Assembly: GCA_910587235.1 (NCBI GenBank)
Contig: CAJUKD010000009.1
Coordinates: forward strand, 1-64,000
Length of the DNA: 64,000 nucleotides
Direction: 5' to 3'
Source: an uncultured Muribaculaceae bacterium
GTDB taxonomy: Bacteria > Bacteroidota > Bacteroidia > Bacteroidales > Muribaculaceae
Below, piece after piece: positions 25,377 to 34,358 of the stretch. The notes beneath the pieces were generated by a model that was given only the letters and a program-made list of their open reading frames with translations, was not told the DNA's origin and made no database searches. Each line of letters starts with the position of its first letter. Position 1 is the first letter of the stretch. Both the position numbers and the translations under genes were made by a program.

Positions 25377-28184
25377 ATGAATATCCGACAACCGCTGCTG
25401 ATAGCCGTCTGTACCATTACAGGAGCATTATGCGCCACAGCACGTGGAAGCATAGTCAGCCCCGACGCCGAAGGATTTCTCGTCCGCGGCAGCACTCTGG
25501 CAGCCGCCGGCGACTACCGCGCATCCATCGACCAGTTGACTCTGATCGGCGAACCCGACGCACTCGGCTACGACGGTCGCGAACGCGCCGCATGGCTCCG
25601 CGCCGAAGCCGCATATCTGGACACCGACGGCTCGATAGCAGCCGAAGAACTCTTCCGCACATTCCTGAACGAATACCCGGCCTCGCCGCTACGCCATCAG
25701 GCAGCCATGCACGTGGCCGACTGCTTATTCGCACGCGCATCGTATGCCCGAGCACTCGAAATCTACGACGCCGTAGCCCCTGAAGCCCTCACCGCCGGCT
25801 GCCGCGAACAACTCGACTACCGGCGCGCCTACAGCCTGCTGCAGCTCGGCCGGCGAAGCGAAGCTGCCGAAGCTTTCAGCCGCGCAGCGAATGCCGGAAC
25901 GCCCACAGGCAACGCCGCCCGATTCTACGCCGGATACATAGCATACTCCGAAGGCGATTACGCCCTCGCCCGCAAATACTTCGACCGCGTCAACACCGAC
26001 ACCCGCCCGGGAAGCGACGCCGCCTATTATCTGGCTCAGATCGAATTCGCTCAAGGCAACTACAGCATAGCTCTATCTGCCGCACGCAATCTGCTGCGGC
26101 GCTCAGCCGCTCCCGACGAATTCACGGCCGAAGCCAGGCGCATAGCCGGAGAATCGCTATACCGGCTCGGCGACCGCGACGCCGCAGCCGACTACCTCGC
26201 GCCATATATTGCCGCAAGCGAAAAACCGGCACTGTCGTCGCTCTATATCATGGGCGTATACAAATACGGACTGGGAAACTACTCCGAAGCCGTAACACTG
26301 CTGACACCGGTATCAACCCGACGACCAGTCGACGCCTCAGCCCAGTCGGCATATCTCTACATCGGACAGGCACTGTACCGCAACGGCGACCGCGACGCCG
26401 CAATGATAGCTTTCGACAAGGCCATGAACGCCGATGCCGACCACGACGTGGCCGAAGCAGCCGCCTACAACTACATCGCCGCATCGCTCGAAGGCGCCAA
26501 CCCAATGCCGTTCAGCTCAATATCGGAAACCCTCGGCAATTTCCTGAAAAGATACCCCGACGGCCCTTACTCCGACAGCGTCCGCCGATACCTCGCCGAC
26601 AGCTACCTTGCCGACCGCGACTACGCTCGCGCCCTCGACGTACTCGACCGCATCAGCGCCCCCGGCCCGGCTGTACGCGCCGCCAGACACCGCGCCCTCT
26701 ACGCCCTTGCATGGCAGAAAATCACCGCCGGCGAACATGCCGCAGCCCTTCTCCTGCTCGACCGCGCAACCAAAGAATCCGGATCCGACCGCACAATAGC
26801 CGCCGAAATAAAATTCCTGCGCGGAGAAGCACTTCTCGGCAGCGGAATGCACGCACGGGCAGCTGAAGCCCTCGGCGAATATCTCCACGACAGCAACGCC
26901 GCTCCCGACAACCGCTTCAATGCCCTCTACGACCTCGGCTATGCCCGTATGGGAATAAAAGAATATGCCGCAGCCGAAAAAGCATTCGCCGACGCTCTAA
27001 AACACGCACCGGCCACACTCGACCCCGGCATACGCGCCGACCTCGACAACCGTCGGGCCGACATAGCCTACTACGACTCGCGCTTCGCCGACGCCGAACG
27101 CCTCTACGACAGCGCCGCGACCATAGCTCCCGATGCCGCCGACTATGCCGTCTACCGCTCCGCACTGATGAAAGGCTACCTGCGCCGTCACACCGACAAA
27201 GTCGAAGCCCTGCAGGACTTCCGCCGGCGCTTCCCCGCTTCGCCGCTTATGCCGGAAGCCCTTCTCGAACTGACAGCAAGCTACATACAGCTCGGACGCG
27301 ACGACGACGCTCTGGCCGTCTACAATCTCCTGACTGAAAAATATCCCGCAACCACACAAGGACGACAGGCTGCACTGCAGATGGCTCTCACACTGCTCAA
27401 CGCAGGCCGCCGCGACAGCGCCATAGAAGCCTACCGCCGAGTCGTCGAGCTATATCCCGAATCCGACGAGGCCGTAATGGCTCGCTCTTTCCTCGCCAAC
27501 CTCGGCGAAGACATACCCGCCATAAAACCGGCCGACGGCAGCAGCACGACAACACCCGTCGCCGCGCCCGTAATCGACGACAGCACAGGCGACAACGCAG
27601 TGGCAACAGCCGCACAAGCCGCATTCGACGCCGGCGACGCCCAAAAAGCGCTCGGCCTCTGGCAGCGCCTCGAAGCACAGGCGTCAGACCCGGCCACTAC
27701 AGCACGGGCACGAATGGGGATAGTGCGCGCGGCACGCGACATGGACGATTACCCGACCATATTGTCAGCCACAGAAGCAATACTGTCATCATCGGCCACA
27801 GGCTCCGCCGACATCTGCGAAGCAACATTCTCTCGAGCGCTCGCACTGGCCGAAACAGGACACGAAGAAGAAGCACGCAGCCTGTGGACATCAGCAGCAG
27901 CCGGTTCTACCGACATCTACGGGGCAAAAAGTGCGATATACCTCGCAGAAAGCCTCGCCGCGGCCGGACAGACAGACCGTGCCATGCGTGTGGCATCCGA
28001 CCTCGTGGCATCGGGAACACCCCACGCCTACTGGCTCGCACGCGGATTCATCATCATCAGCGACCTCTATGCAGCCCAGGGGAAAAAATTCGAAGCCCGG
28101 GAATACCTCGACGCCCTGCGGCAGAACTATCCCGGCACCGAAAGCGACATCTTCATGATGATAGAAGAACGTCTAAAACAATAA
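25377..28184 (+). CDS. Tetratricopeptide repeat protein, probably exported
   Basis: A 935-residue helical-repeat protein. The N-terminus (RQPLLIAVCTITGALCATARG) looks like a signal peptide. Repeats of TPR type fill most of the length, for example YYLAQIEFAQGNYSIALSAA, YNLLTEKYPATTQGRQAALQ and LYDLGYARMGIKEYAAAEKA. It probably acts as a scaffold in the periplasm or outer-membrane periphery. It is followed at 147 bp by an outer-membrane barrel gene, and the two may work together. The intervening DNA holds a structured repeat. Confidence 0.82.
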   Translation: MNIRQPLLIAVCTITGALCATARGSIVSPDAEGFLVRGSTLAAAGDYRASIDQLTLIGEPDALGYDGRERAAWLRAEAAYLDTDGSIAAEELFRTFLNEYPASPLRHQAAMHVADCLFARASYARALEIYDAVAPEALTAGCREQLDYRRAYSLLQLGRRSEAAEAFSRAANAGTPTGNAARFYAGYIAYSEGDYALARKYFDRVNTDTRPGSDAAYYLAQIEFAQGNYSIALSAARNLLRRSAAPDEFTAEARRIAGESLYRLGDRDAAADYLAPYIAASEKPALSSLYIMGVYKYGLGNYSEAVTLLTPVSTRRPVDASAQSAYLYIGQALYRNGDRDAAMIAFDKAMNADADHDVAEAAAYNYIAASLEGANPMPFSSISETLGNFLKRYPDGPYSDSVRRYLADSYLADRDYARALDVLDRISAPGPAVRAARHRALYALAWQKITAGEHAAALLLLDRATKESGSDRTIAAEIKFLRGEALLGSGMHARAAEALGEYLHDSNAAPDNRFNALYDLGYARMGIKEYAAAEKAFADALKHAPATLDPGIRADLDNRRADIAYYDSRFADAERLYDSAATIAPDAADYAVYRSALMKGYLRRHTDKVEALQDFRRRFPASPLMPEALLELTASYIQLGRDDDALAVYNLLTEKYPATTQGRQAALQMALTLLNAGRRDSAIEAYRRVVELYPESDEAVMARSFLANLGEDIPAIKPADGSSTTTPVAAPVIDDSTGDNAVATAAQAAFDAGDAQKALGLWQRLEAQASDPATTARARMGIVRAARDMDDYPTILSATEAILSSSATGSADICEATFSRALALAETGHEEEARSLWTSAAAGSTDIYGAKSAIYLAESLAAAGQTDRAMRVASDLVASGTPHAYWLARGFIIISDLYAAQGKKFEAREYLDALRQNYPGTESDIFMMIEERLKQ

Positions 28185-28193
28185 GGAGCAAAG

Positions 28194-28263
28194 CCTCCCA
28201 AAGAGGCGTTAATGATAGCCGGGGGCAAGGCGCCGCGTAGCCGTGCCCTGCCATGGGCTATCC
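28194..28263. repeat. Structured palindromic element between the TPR and barrel genes
   Basis: A small hairpin (GCCTC/GAGGC, 28194-28208) is followed by nested stems closed by GATAGCC (28215-28221) and GGCTATC (28257-28263), with an inner GGGCA/TGCCC. It looks like an extragenic structured repeat. A weak terminator or RNA-processing site is an alternative. Confidence 0.55.
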
Positions 28264-28330
28264 TCAAAGCCGCCTACAGCGGCCAATCCACCGACGCTTT
28301 TGAACTTCTCAATCCATCAGATTTATATCG

Positions 28331-30052
28331 ATGAAAAAACAGATCTTGACACTGGCAATAATAGCCGCCGTTGCCGGCAACATCATCGCCCAAAACCTCG
28401 CGACCGAAATTACAGTAGACCGAACGGTCGTACCCGTAGAACAGGCCGCCGGCGCGCCACGCGCATTCCACCCCGTGCTGATCCGCCCCTCGGCTCTGGC
28501 CTACCGCATGCCCCTGACAGACTATAGCCGCACATCGGAATGCACCGACACTCTGCCCGCTCTTCCGCCGGCAGTATTCAACGGCATGACATTCCCGACC
28601 CACTACCGCGGCTATGCCTCCGCAGGCTACTTCCCCGCCCTGAACTTCGGAGCCGAAGCAGGCTACCGGCTCATCGACCGAAGCACCACACGCCTCGACG
28701 CATGGGGTAGCTGGCAAGGGCGCTCCTACACCTCGCGCCGGGTGCCTGCAGCCGACGGCAAGGAAACCGGACGGATTGCTGACCAGTCGGTGCAGCTCGC
28801 CGCATCCCTTAGCCGGGCCACAGGGCGAAACTCCCTGCTGAGCGCATCATTCACATACCGCCACGACGCCCTGCGGCTGCCGACGGCATTCGACCGCGAC
28901 GCATCACAGGCAATCAACGCCTACCGCGGCGAAATCGGCTGGAGCACTCGACGCGGCCACGCAAGCCTCGACGCATCGATCTCCGCCGGACGAACAGCCC
29001 TCCATTCGCCAATAGCAGTGCCCACGCTCCTGAACGCTTCGGGCAAAGCCGACGGCGCTGCCGAAGCCGACTACCGCCTCCGCGTAGAAGGCAACATCCT
29101 CAGGAACCGGGACATCGGAGCCTCGCTGCTCGTCGACGCCGATATCCTGCACCGCCAGCGAGGTCTGCAATGGGTCGGCGACTTCACCGAAGCCGCGGCT
29201 CCTGGACACTCGGCAGCCACAATAGTCGGAATAACCCCCAATGCAACATTCAACAGCCGTAACCTACGCGGACACATAGGCCTGCGGCTCGACTTCAGTC
29301 ACGGATACAGCGGCCACAGCTTCCGCATAGCACCCGACATAAACATCGGATGGACCCCGACAGCCACATTCGGGATATACCTGCGCGCCGACGGCGGCAG
29401 TCGCCACCGGAGCCTGGCTTCTCTGGCCGCCATCTGCCCATTCGCGCCCGGCGCTACAGTAGCATCGCGCAGCACATCGGCCGTCGACGCACGCGCAGGC
29501 CTTACCGCAGGTCCTTTTGCCGGATTCTCGGCAGAAATATATGGCGGCTACGCCACCGTCCACGGAGCACTGATGCCCCTGCTGCTGCAAACCTCCGAAG
29601 GCGACTTCTCTACTTTCGGAGGCGCCAACCTCAGCGGCTGGAGCGTCGGAGGACGACTCGGCTACGCATGGCGCAATATCGTCGAAGTCAGCGCCGACGC
29701 ATGCCTGCTCCCGCACGGATCCTACGGCCATGCATCAGCATCGGCAATCGACCGCGCTCGCTACCTAGTCGACACCAGGCTCACCGTACGCCCATTCCGG
29801 CAACTCAGCGTCGAACTAAGCTACACCCTGCGCGGAAGCCGTCGCTTCTACAAACTCGCCCCCGGCACAAGCCCTGTCGAAACCGACGCCGGCAACGATT
29901 CGCGGCTCGACCTCGGCGCCACCTATGCTCTGACATCGCGATGGAGCGCATTCCTGCGCGTAGAGAACATTCTCGACTCCCGGCCACTGCTCCTGCCCGG
30001 CCTGCCCGCACAAGGCATCGGAGGACTTGCAGGAGCCGTCTTCCGCTTCTGA
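28331..30052 (+). CDS. Outer-membrane beta-barrel protein (TonB-dependent-receptor-like, plugless)
   Basis: A 573-residue exported protein with a signal peptide at about 1-20 and many alternating-residue beta strands. It ends in GAVFRF, with the terminal aromatic residue typical of outer-membrane proteins. The C-terminal WSAFLRVENILDSRPLLLPG resembles the last strands of TonB-dependent receptors. No carboxypeptidase-like or plug domain is visible, so it is not a complete SusC-type receptor. It follows the TPR gene and may form a unit with it. Confidence 0.72.
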   Translation: MKKQILTLAIIAAVAGNIIAQNLATEITVDRTVVPVEQAAGAPRAFHPVLIRPSALAYRMPLTDYSRTSECTDTLPALPPAVFNGMTFPTHYRGYASAGYFPALNFGAEAGYRLIDRSTTRLDAWGSWQGRSYTSRRVPAADGKETGRIADQSVQLAASLSRATGRNSLLSASFTYRHDALRLPTAFDRDASQAINAYRGEIGWSTRRGHASLDASISAGRTALHSPIAVPTLLNASGKADGAAEADYRLRVEGNILRNRDIGASLLVDADILHRQRGLQWVGDFTEAAAPGHSAATIVGITPNATFNSRNLRGHIGLRLDFSHGYSGHSFRIAPDINIGWTPTATFGIYLRADGGSRHRSLASLAAICPFAPGATVASRSTSAVDARAGLTAGPFAGFSAEIYGGYATVHGALMPLLLQTSEGDFSTFGGANLSGWSVGGRLGYAWRNIVEVSADACLLPHGSYGHASASAIDRARYLVDTRLTVRPFRQLSVELSYTLRGSRRFYKLAPGTSPVETDAGNDSRLDLGATYALTSRWSAFLRVENILDSRPLLLPGLPAQGIGGLAGAVFRF

Positions 30053-30132
30053 CATTCCGCGTCAAAACACTCTTTTTCACTCTCGCAACCATAAAAACAG
30101 CCTCGACGATAGCGAATCTGACGAAAAAACAC

Positions 30133-30140
30133 TATATTTG
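30133..30140 (+). promoter_or_regulatory. -7 promoter element of secDF
   Basis: TATATTTG, 54 nt upstream of the secDF ATG. Confidence 0.6.
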
Positions 30141-30194
30141 CGAGCCGTTTTCTAATCTTGAAATTTCATTAACAATCAAACCATATCAAATTAC

Positions 30195-33095
30195 ATGCAA
30201 AGCAAAGGAAAATTAGGCAGCGTTGTTGCCGGCGTAATCGCCGTTTGCCTCGTGCTCGTATGTCTGTTCTACCTCTCGTTCACATACATTTCCAACAAGT
30301 ATGAGAACCAGGCTGCGGCATACGCCGTCGAGCAGTCGGGCGACAACGACGACGCGCTCTACAATCAAGCCTACAAACACTACATGGACTCTCTCGGAGA
30401 GAAAAAAGTGTATCTCGGCTACTACACTCTAAACGAAGTTCGCAAATGGGGCGTCGGCCTCGGTCTCGACCTCAAAGGCGGAATGAACGTAATCCTGCAG
30501 GTCGACATACCCGACATGCTCCGCTCCATGAAAGCCGGCGACACCGACTCCGTGTTTGAAGCATCGCTCCGCGGCGCCGACCGAATGGTCGCAACACACG
30601 AAAGCGACGACTTCGTAGGCTCATTCGTCAACCTCTACCGTCAGGCTCGTCCCCAGGCCGACTTCTCAGTCGTATTCCAGGACGTTGTCCGCCCGGGCAT
30701 GAGCGACGACGCCGTAAGCTCGGCACTCAAGAATCAGGTGCAGGACAACGTCGACAACTCCGCCACAAACGTCCTCCGCAATCGTATCGACCAGTTCGGC
30801 GTTGTTTCGCCAAACATTCAGGTCCTTCAGGGCAAACAAGGACAGATACTCCTTGAGCTTCCCGGCGTGAAAGACCATGAACGCGTACGCGACCTGCTCC
30901 AGCGCTCAGCCAACCTCGAATTCTACGAAACATACACCGCCGACCAGCTCCAGAACTCGTTCAACGCACTGATGAACCGTCTGATGGCCGACACCACCTA
31001 CAACGCCGCTACCCTTGTAGCTCTGCTGCAGGCCGGAGGACACGGCGCCACCGTAGGCTACGCCCCCGACGCCAAGACCATGGCCGCCGTCGACCTCCTT
31101 CTCGACAGCCCATACGCAAAAAGCACCCTGCCCTCCGACCTCCGTCTGCGCTGGGCCGTAAGCCCCTCCGTACACGTCGACGCTCAAGGCAACGAGCACA
31201 ACTTCGGCTACGCCCTCTACGCTCTACGCGCCCACGGCGGCAAAGCCGTTCTCGACGGCAAAGCTGTCAGCGACGCATCCTCCAACTTCGATCCCCTGCG
31301 CGGCAACGAAGTTTCGATGCGCATGAACTCCGAAGGAGCGCGCGCATGGGCACGCATCACACGCCAGAACATCGGCCGTCAGGTAGCCATCGTACTCGAC
31401 AACCAGGTATATTCCGCACCCAACGTCAACGACGAAATCTCCGGCGGATCATCCTCGATCACAGGCGACTTCTCCATCGAAGAAGCACGCGACCTTGCAA
31501 ACGTCCTCAAATCCGGACGTATGGACGCAAAAGTGCATATCATCAGCGACATGGTCATCGGCCCGTCGCTCGGCAAGCAGGCAATCGAGGACGGATTCAC
31601 ATCCTTCGTTGTCGCACTGGTGCTCCTGATGATATTCATGATGACATTCTACGGCGTCATACCCGGACTTATCGCAAACGTCTGCCTGATCTGCAACCTC
31701 TTCTTCACAATAGGCATCCTCGCCTCATTCCAGGCTGTGCTCACAATGTCCGGCATCGCAGGTATCGTACTGTCGCTCGGCATGGCCGTCGACGCCAACG
31801 TGCTTATCTTCGAACGCACAAAAGAAGAACTCCGCGCAGGCAAGAACGTCCGCAACGCCCTTGCCGACGGTTATTCAAACGCTTTCTCCGCGATCTTCGA
31901 CTCGAACCTGACATCCGTAATCACAGGCGTGATCCTGCTGCTCTTCGGAACAGGCCCCATCAAAGGCTTCGCCACAACCCTGATCATCGGCCTTATCTGC
32001 TCCTTCTTCACAGCAGTATACCTCAGCCGCCTATTCTTCTTCTGGTTCGCAAAGAGCAAATCTTTCAACAAGCTCACATTTGCCACCGCCGTATCCCGCA
32101 AGATGTTCGTAAATCCCGGAATCAACTTCCTGGGACAGCGTAAGATCAGCTTCTCGATCGCAGGCTTGTTCGCTCTTATCGTAGTCATCTCCCTCTTCGC
32201 CCGCGGACTCAACCAGGGCATCGACTTCTCCGGCGGACGCAACTACGTTGTCAAATTCGAGAAACCCGTCAGCACAACCGAACTCCAGCAGGTACTCGCG
32301 CCCCAGTTCCCCGACGCTTCAGTGGCTGTTATCACCATCGAAAGCTCCAACCAGGTGCGCGTATCCACCAACTACAAGATCCAGGCTGAATTCGACGGTC
32401 CCGAAACCGAGAAGGAAATCACAGGCAAACTCTACGAAAGCCTCAAGCCCTACCTCCGCGACGGCATGACACCTGAAGAATTCTCAACCACCGACGCCAG
32501 TCAGGGCATCGTAAGCTCCCAGAAAGTAGGACCATCTGTGGCCGACGACATGCGCACCGACGCATACATCGCCGTAGTCATAGCGCTTATCGCAATGTTC
32601 CTCTACATCCTGCTACGCTTCCGCAACATCGCCTTCTCTGTCGGTGCACTCGCCGCAGTAGCGTTCACGGCATTCGCCATCATCGGCTTCTACTCCCTCT
32701 TCTATGGAGTACTGCCTTTCGCAATGGAAATCGACCAGACCTTCATCGCAGCCATCCTGACAGTGATAGGATACCAGATCAACGATACCGTGGTCGTGTT
32801 CGACCGTGTGCGTGAGAACATCGCACTCTATCCCAAGCAGAATTTCTTCACAACCATCAACGGCTCGATCAACACAACACTGAGCCGTACCATAATGACA
32901 TCCTGCTCGACCATCCTGGTGCTCCTCTGCATCTTCATTCTGGGCGGTGACGCAATCCGCAGCTTCACATTCGCCATGCTCTTCGGCGTCATAATCGGCA
33001 CACTCGCCACCATCTACGTGGCAGCCCCCGTGGCCTACCTCACCGACGCACGCCGCAAGTCAGGCAAATCCGCCGAAGCACCCGCTGCAAAATAA
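30195..33095 (+). CDS. secDF: Protein translocase subunit SecDF (fusion)
   Basis: A 966-residue fusion of SecD (about 1-630) and SecF (about 635-966). It uses the proton motive force to pull preproteins through SecYEG at the inner membrane. Seen: the N-terminal membrane anchor, GVGLGLDLKGGMNVILQV, a long periplasmic P1 region, five C-terminal SecD helices with SLGMAVDANVLIFER, then the SecF segment (NFLGQRKISFSIAGLF, QGIDFSGGRNYVV) and its IGYQINDTVVVFDRVREN motif. It is a single-gene unit followed by a perfect hairpin. Confidence 0.96.
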   Translation: MQSKGKLGSVVAGVIAVCLVLVCLFYLSFTYISNKYENQAAAYAVEQSGDNDDALYNQAYKHYMDSLGEKKVYLGYYTLNEVRKWGVGLGLDLKGGMNVILQVDIPDMLRSMKAGDTDSVFEASLRGADRMVATHESDDFVGSFVNLYRQARPQADFSVVFQDVVRPGMSDDAVSSALKNQVQDNVDNSATNVLRNRIDQFGVVSPNIQVLQGKQGQILLELPGVKDHERVRDLLQRSANLEFYETYTADQLQNSFNALMNRLMADTTYNAATLVALLQAGGHGATVGYAPDAKTMAAVDLLLDSPYAKSTLPSDLRLRWAVSPSVHVDAQGNEHNFGYALYALRAHGGKAVLDGKAVSDASSNFDPLRGNEVSMRMNSEGARAWARITRQNIGRQVAIVLDNQVYSAPNVNDEISGGSSSITGDFSIEEARDLANVLKSGRMDAKVHIISDMVIGPSLGKQAIEDGFTSFVVALVLLMIFMMTFYGVIPGLIANVCLICNLFFTIGILASFQAVLTMSGIAGIVLSLGMAVDANVLIFERTKEELRAGKNVRNALADGYSNAFSAIFDSNLTSVITGVILLLFGTGPIKGFATTLIIGLICSFFTAVYLSRLFFFWFAKSKSFNKLTFATAVSRKMFVNPGINFLGQRKISFSIAGLFALIVVISLFARGLNQGIDFSGGRNYVVKFEKPVSTTELQQVLAPQFPDASVAVITIESSNQVRVSTNYKIQAEFDGPETEKEITGKLYESLKPYLRDGMTPEEFSTTDASQGIVSSQKVGPSVADDMRTDAYIAVVIALIAMFLYILLRFRNIAFSVGALAAVAFTAFAIIGFYSLFYGVLPFAMEIDQTFIAAILTVIGYQINDTVVVFDRVRENIALYPKQNFFTTINGSINTTLSRTIMTSCSTILVLLCIFILGGDAIRSFTFAMLFGVIIGTLATIYVAAPVAYLTDARRKSGKSAEAPAAK

Positions 33096-33124
33096 GCACA
33101 CCGAAAATTCATCACATCCAACAT

Positions 33125-33156
33125 AGGAGGCCGGCCGTAATTACGGCCGGCCTCCT
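33125..33156. terminator. Perfect 32-bp palindrome after secDF
   Basis: AGGAGGCCGGCCGT and its exact complement surround AATT. The GC-rich stem suits a terminator for secDF although the following T run is weak (TATTTCTC). Confidence 0.65.
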
Positions 33157-33212
33157 GATATTTCTCACCGGCACACTAACGCACCCTCCCTAAACCCGAT
33201 AAATCAAAAAAA

Positions 33213-34118
33213 ATGACCAGCAAAGCCCGAGGCACAATATGCGGCATCGCCGCCGCCATGAGTTACGGATGCAACCCCTTCGCACTATTCCTTTACGCCA
33301 TGGGCATATCCGTCAACTCCGTACTATCCTACCGCTATGGAATAGCAACCCTCGTGCTCGGCCTACTGATGCTCCTCCGCAGGCGCCCGTTGCGCATCAC
33401 CCGACGGCAGACAGCACTGACAGCAGCACTCGGAATACTCTTCGCAGGCTCCTCGCTGACACTCTTCCTGAGCTTCCGCTTAATCGACGCGGGACTCGCG
33501 TCAACCATGCTCTTCATCTATCCCGTGCTCGTAGCCGTCATAATGGCACTATTCTTTGGCGAACGACTCAGACCGGCCGTCGCCGCCGCCATCATCCTCG
33601 CCATAACAGGCGTGGCATTCCTTTGCGACAACACCGTCATCGGCACCGGCGACATCCGCGGCGTACTGTTAGTCATGCTCTCATCGCTCCTCTACGCCGT
33701 CTATATGGTAATCGTCAAAGTATCACGAATAGCCCTGCCCGCCGACACACTCACCTACCACGTCCTTGCATGGGGCACCGTCGCAATAGTGGCATTCTCC
33801 CTCATCGCACCCTCCGAACCGCTGCAACTCCTCCACGGCGCCGCCCAATGGGGATGGGCGATATTTCTGGCACTCGTTCCGACAGTCATATCCATTATAC
33901 TTACAAACGCCGCCCTGCGCGACATAGGCCCCACACCCACAGCCATTCTCGGAGCGCTCGAACCGATGACAGCAGTCCTGATCGGCACACTCGTATTCGG
34001 CGAAGCATTCACACCACGCCTCGCCACAGGAATAGCCGTAATCCTGACAGCCGTGATACTCGTCGTCGCACCACGGCCTAAAATCCACCTCAACCGCAAC
34101 ACCCATTCTAAACCCTAA
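33213..34118 (+). CDS. EamA family (DMT superfamily) transporter
   Basis: A 301-residue inner-membrane protein with ten predicted helices in two EamA repeats (about 7-140 and 150-290). Conserved EamA features are LLMLLRRRPL after helix 2, FFGERLRP after helix 4, and ALEPMTAVLIGTLVFGE near the C-terminus. The substrate is not predictable. The last five codons lie inside a heptamer repeat array. Confidence 0.88.
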   Translation: MTSKARGTICGIAAAMSYGCNPFALFLYAMGISVNSVLSYRYGIATLVLGLLMLLRRRPLRITRRQTALTAALGILFAGSSLTLFLSFRLIDAGLASTMLFIYPVLVAVIMALFFGERLRPAVAAAIILAITGVAFLCDNTVIGTGDIRGVLLVMLSSLLYAVYMVIVKVSRIALPADTLTYHVLAWGTVAIVAFSLIAPSEPLQLLHGAAQWGWAIFLALVPTVISIILTNAALRDIGPTPTAILGALEPMTAVLIGTLVFGEAFTPRLATGIAVILTAVILVVAPRPKIHLNRNTHSKP

Positions 34119-34181
34119 ACCCTAAACTTTAGACTTTAGACTTTAAACTTTAGACTTTAGACTTTAAACTTTAGACTTTAG
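34107..34181. repeat. 7-bp tandem repeat array (YYTARAC)
   Basis: About 10.7 contiguous heptamers: three of the CCTAAAC type then TTTAGAC/TTTAAAC in a regular TTTAGAC-TTTAGAC-TTTAAAC order. The array begins inside the 3' end of the EamA gene and supplies its stop codon (TAA within CCCTAAAC). Confidence 0.88.
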
Positions 34182-34209
34182 CCCCTCTCCCCCAAAAATC
34201 CTGCCACTT

Positions 34210-34223
34210 TGTCAGTACTGACA
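34210..34223. promoter_or_regulatory. 14-bp perfect palindrome upstream of dnaK
   Basis: TGTCAGTACTGACA is self-complementary and lies about 60 bp upstream of the sigma-54-like site. It is a candidate activator or repressor binding site. Confidence 0.45.
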
Positions 34224-34271
34224 GACATCAGAAAACCCTCTCCACCCCCGCCGCGTGCCACGAAACATTTC

Positions 34272-34287
34272 TGGCACGCGATTTGTT
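34272..34287 (+). promoter_or_regulatory. Sigma-54-like promoter of dnaK
   Basis: TGGCACGCGATTTGTT matches the -24/-12 consensus TGGCACG-N4-TTGCW except for T in place of C at the -12 GC. Spacing GG-N10-GT is correct. Its -24 half also forms the right arm of the inverted repeat GCGTGCCA (34253-34260)/TGGCACGC (34272-34279). No TAnnTTTG element is obvious upstream of dnaK. Confidence 0.45.
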
Positions 34288-34358
34288 CTATATATGATTG
34301 AAACCATCCAACCAAGACAAATCACAAAACAAAATAAAACTAAAAAACACTTACTATC

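Noticed and set aside
33239..34081. Second plus-strand frame of 280 codons within the EamA gene
   Set aside because: Arg/His/Pro-rich +2 frame inside a gene with ten clear membrane helices.
34107..34181. Telomere-type or replication-terminus repeat
   Set aside because: CCCTAAA-like units occur only two or three times and grade into TTTAGAC. Similar remnants are scattered, so this is a dispersed bacterial repeat.
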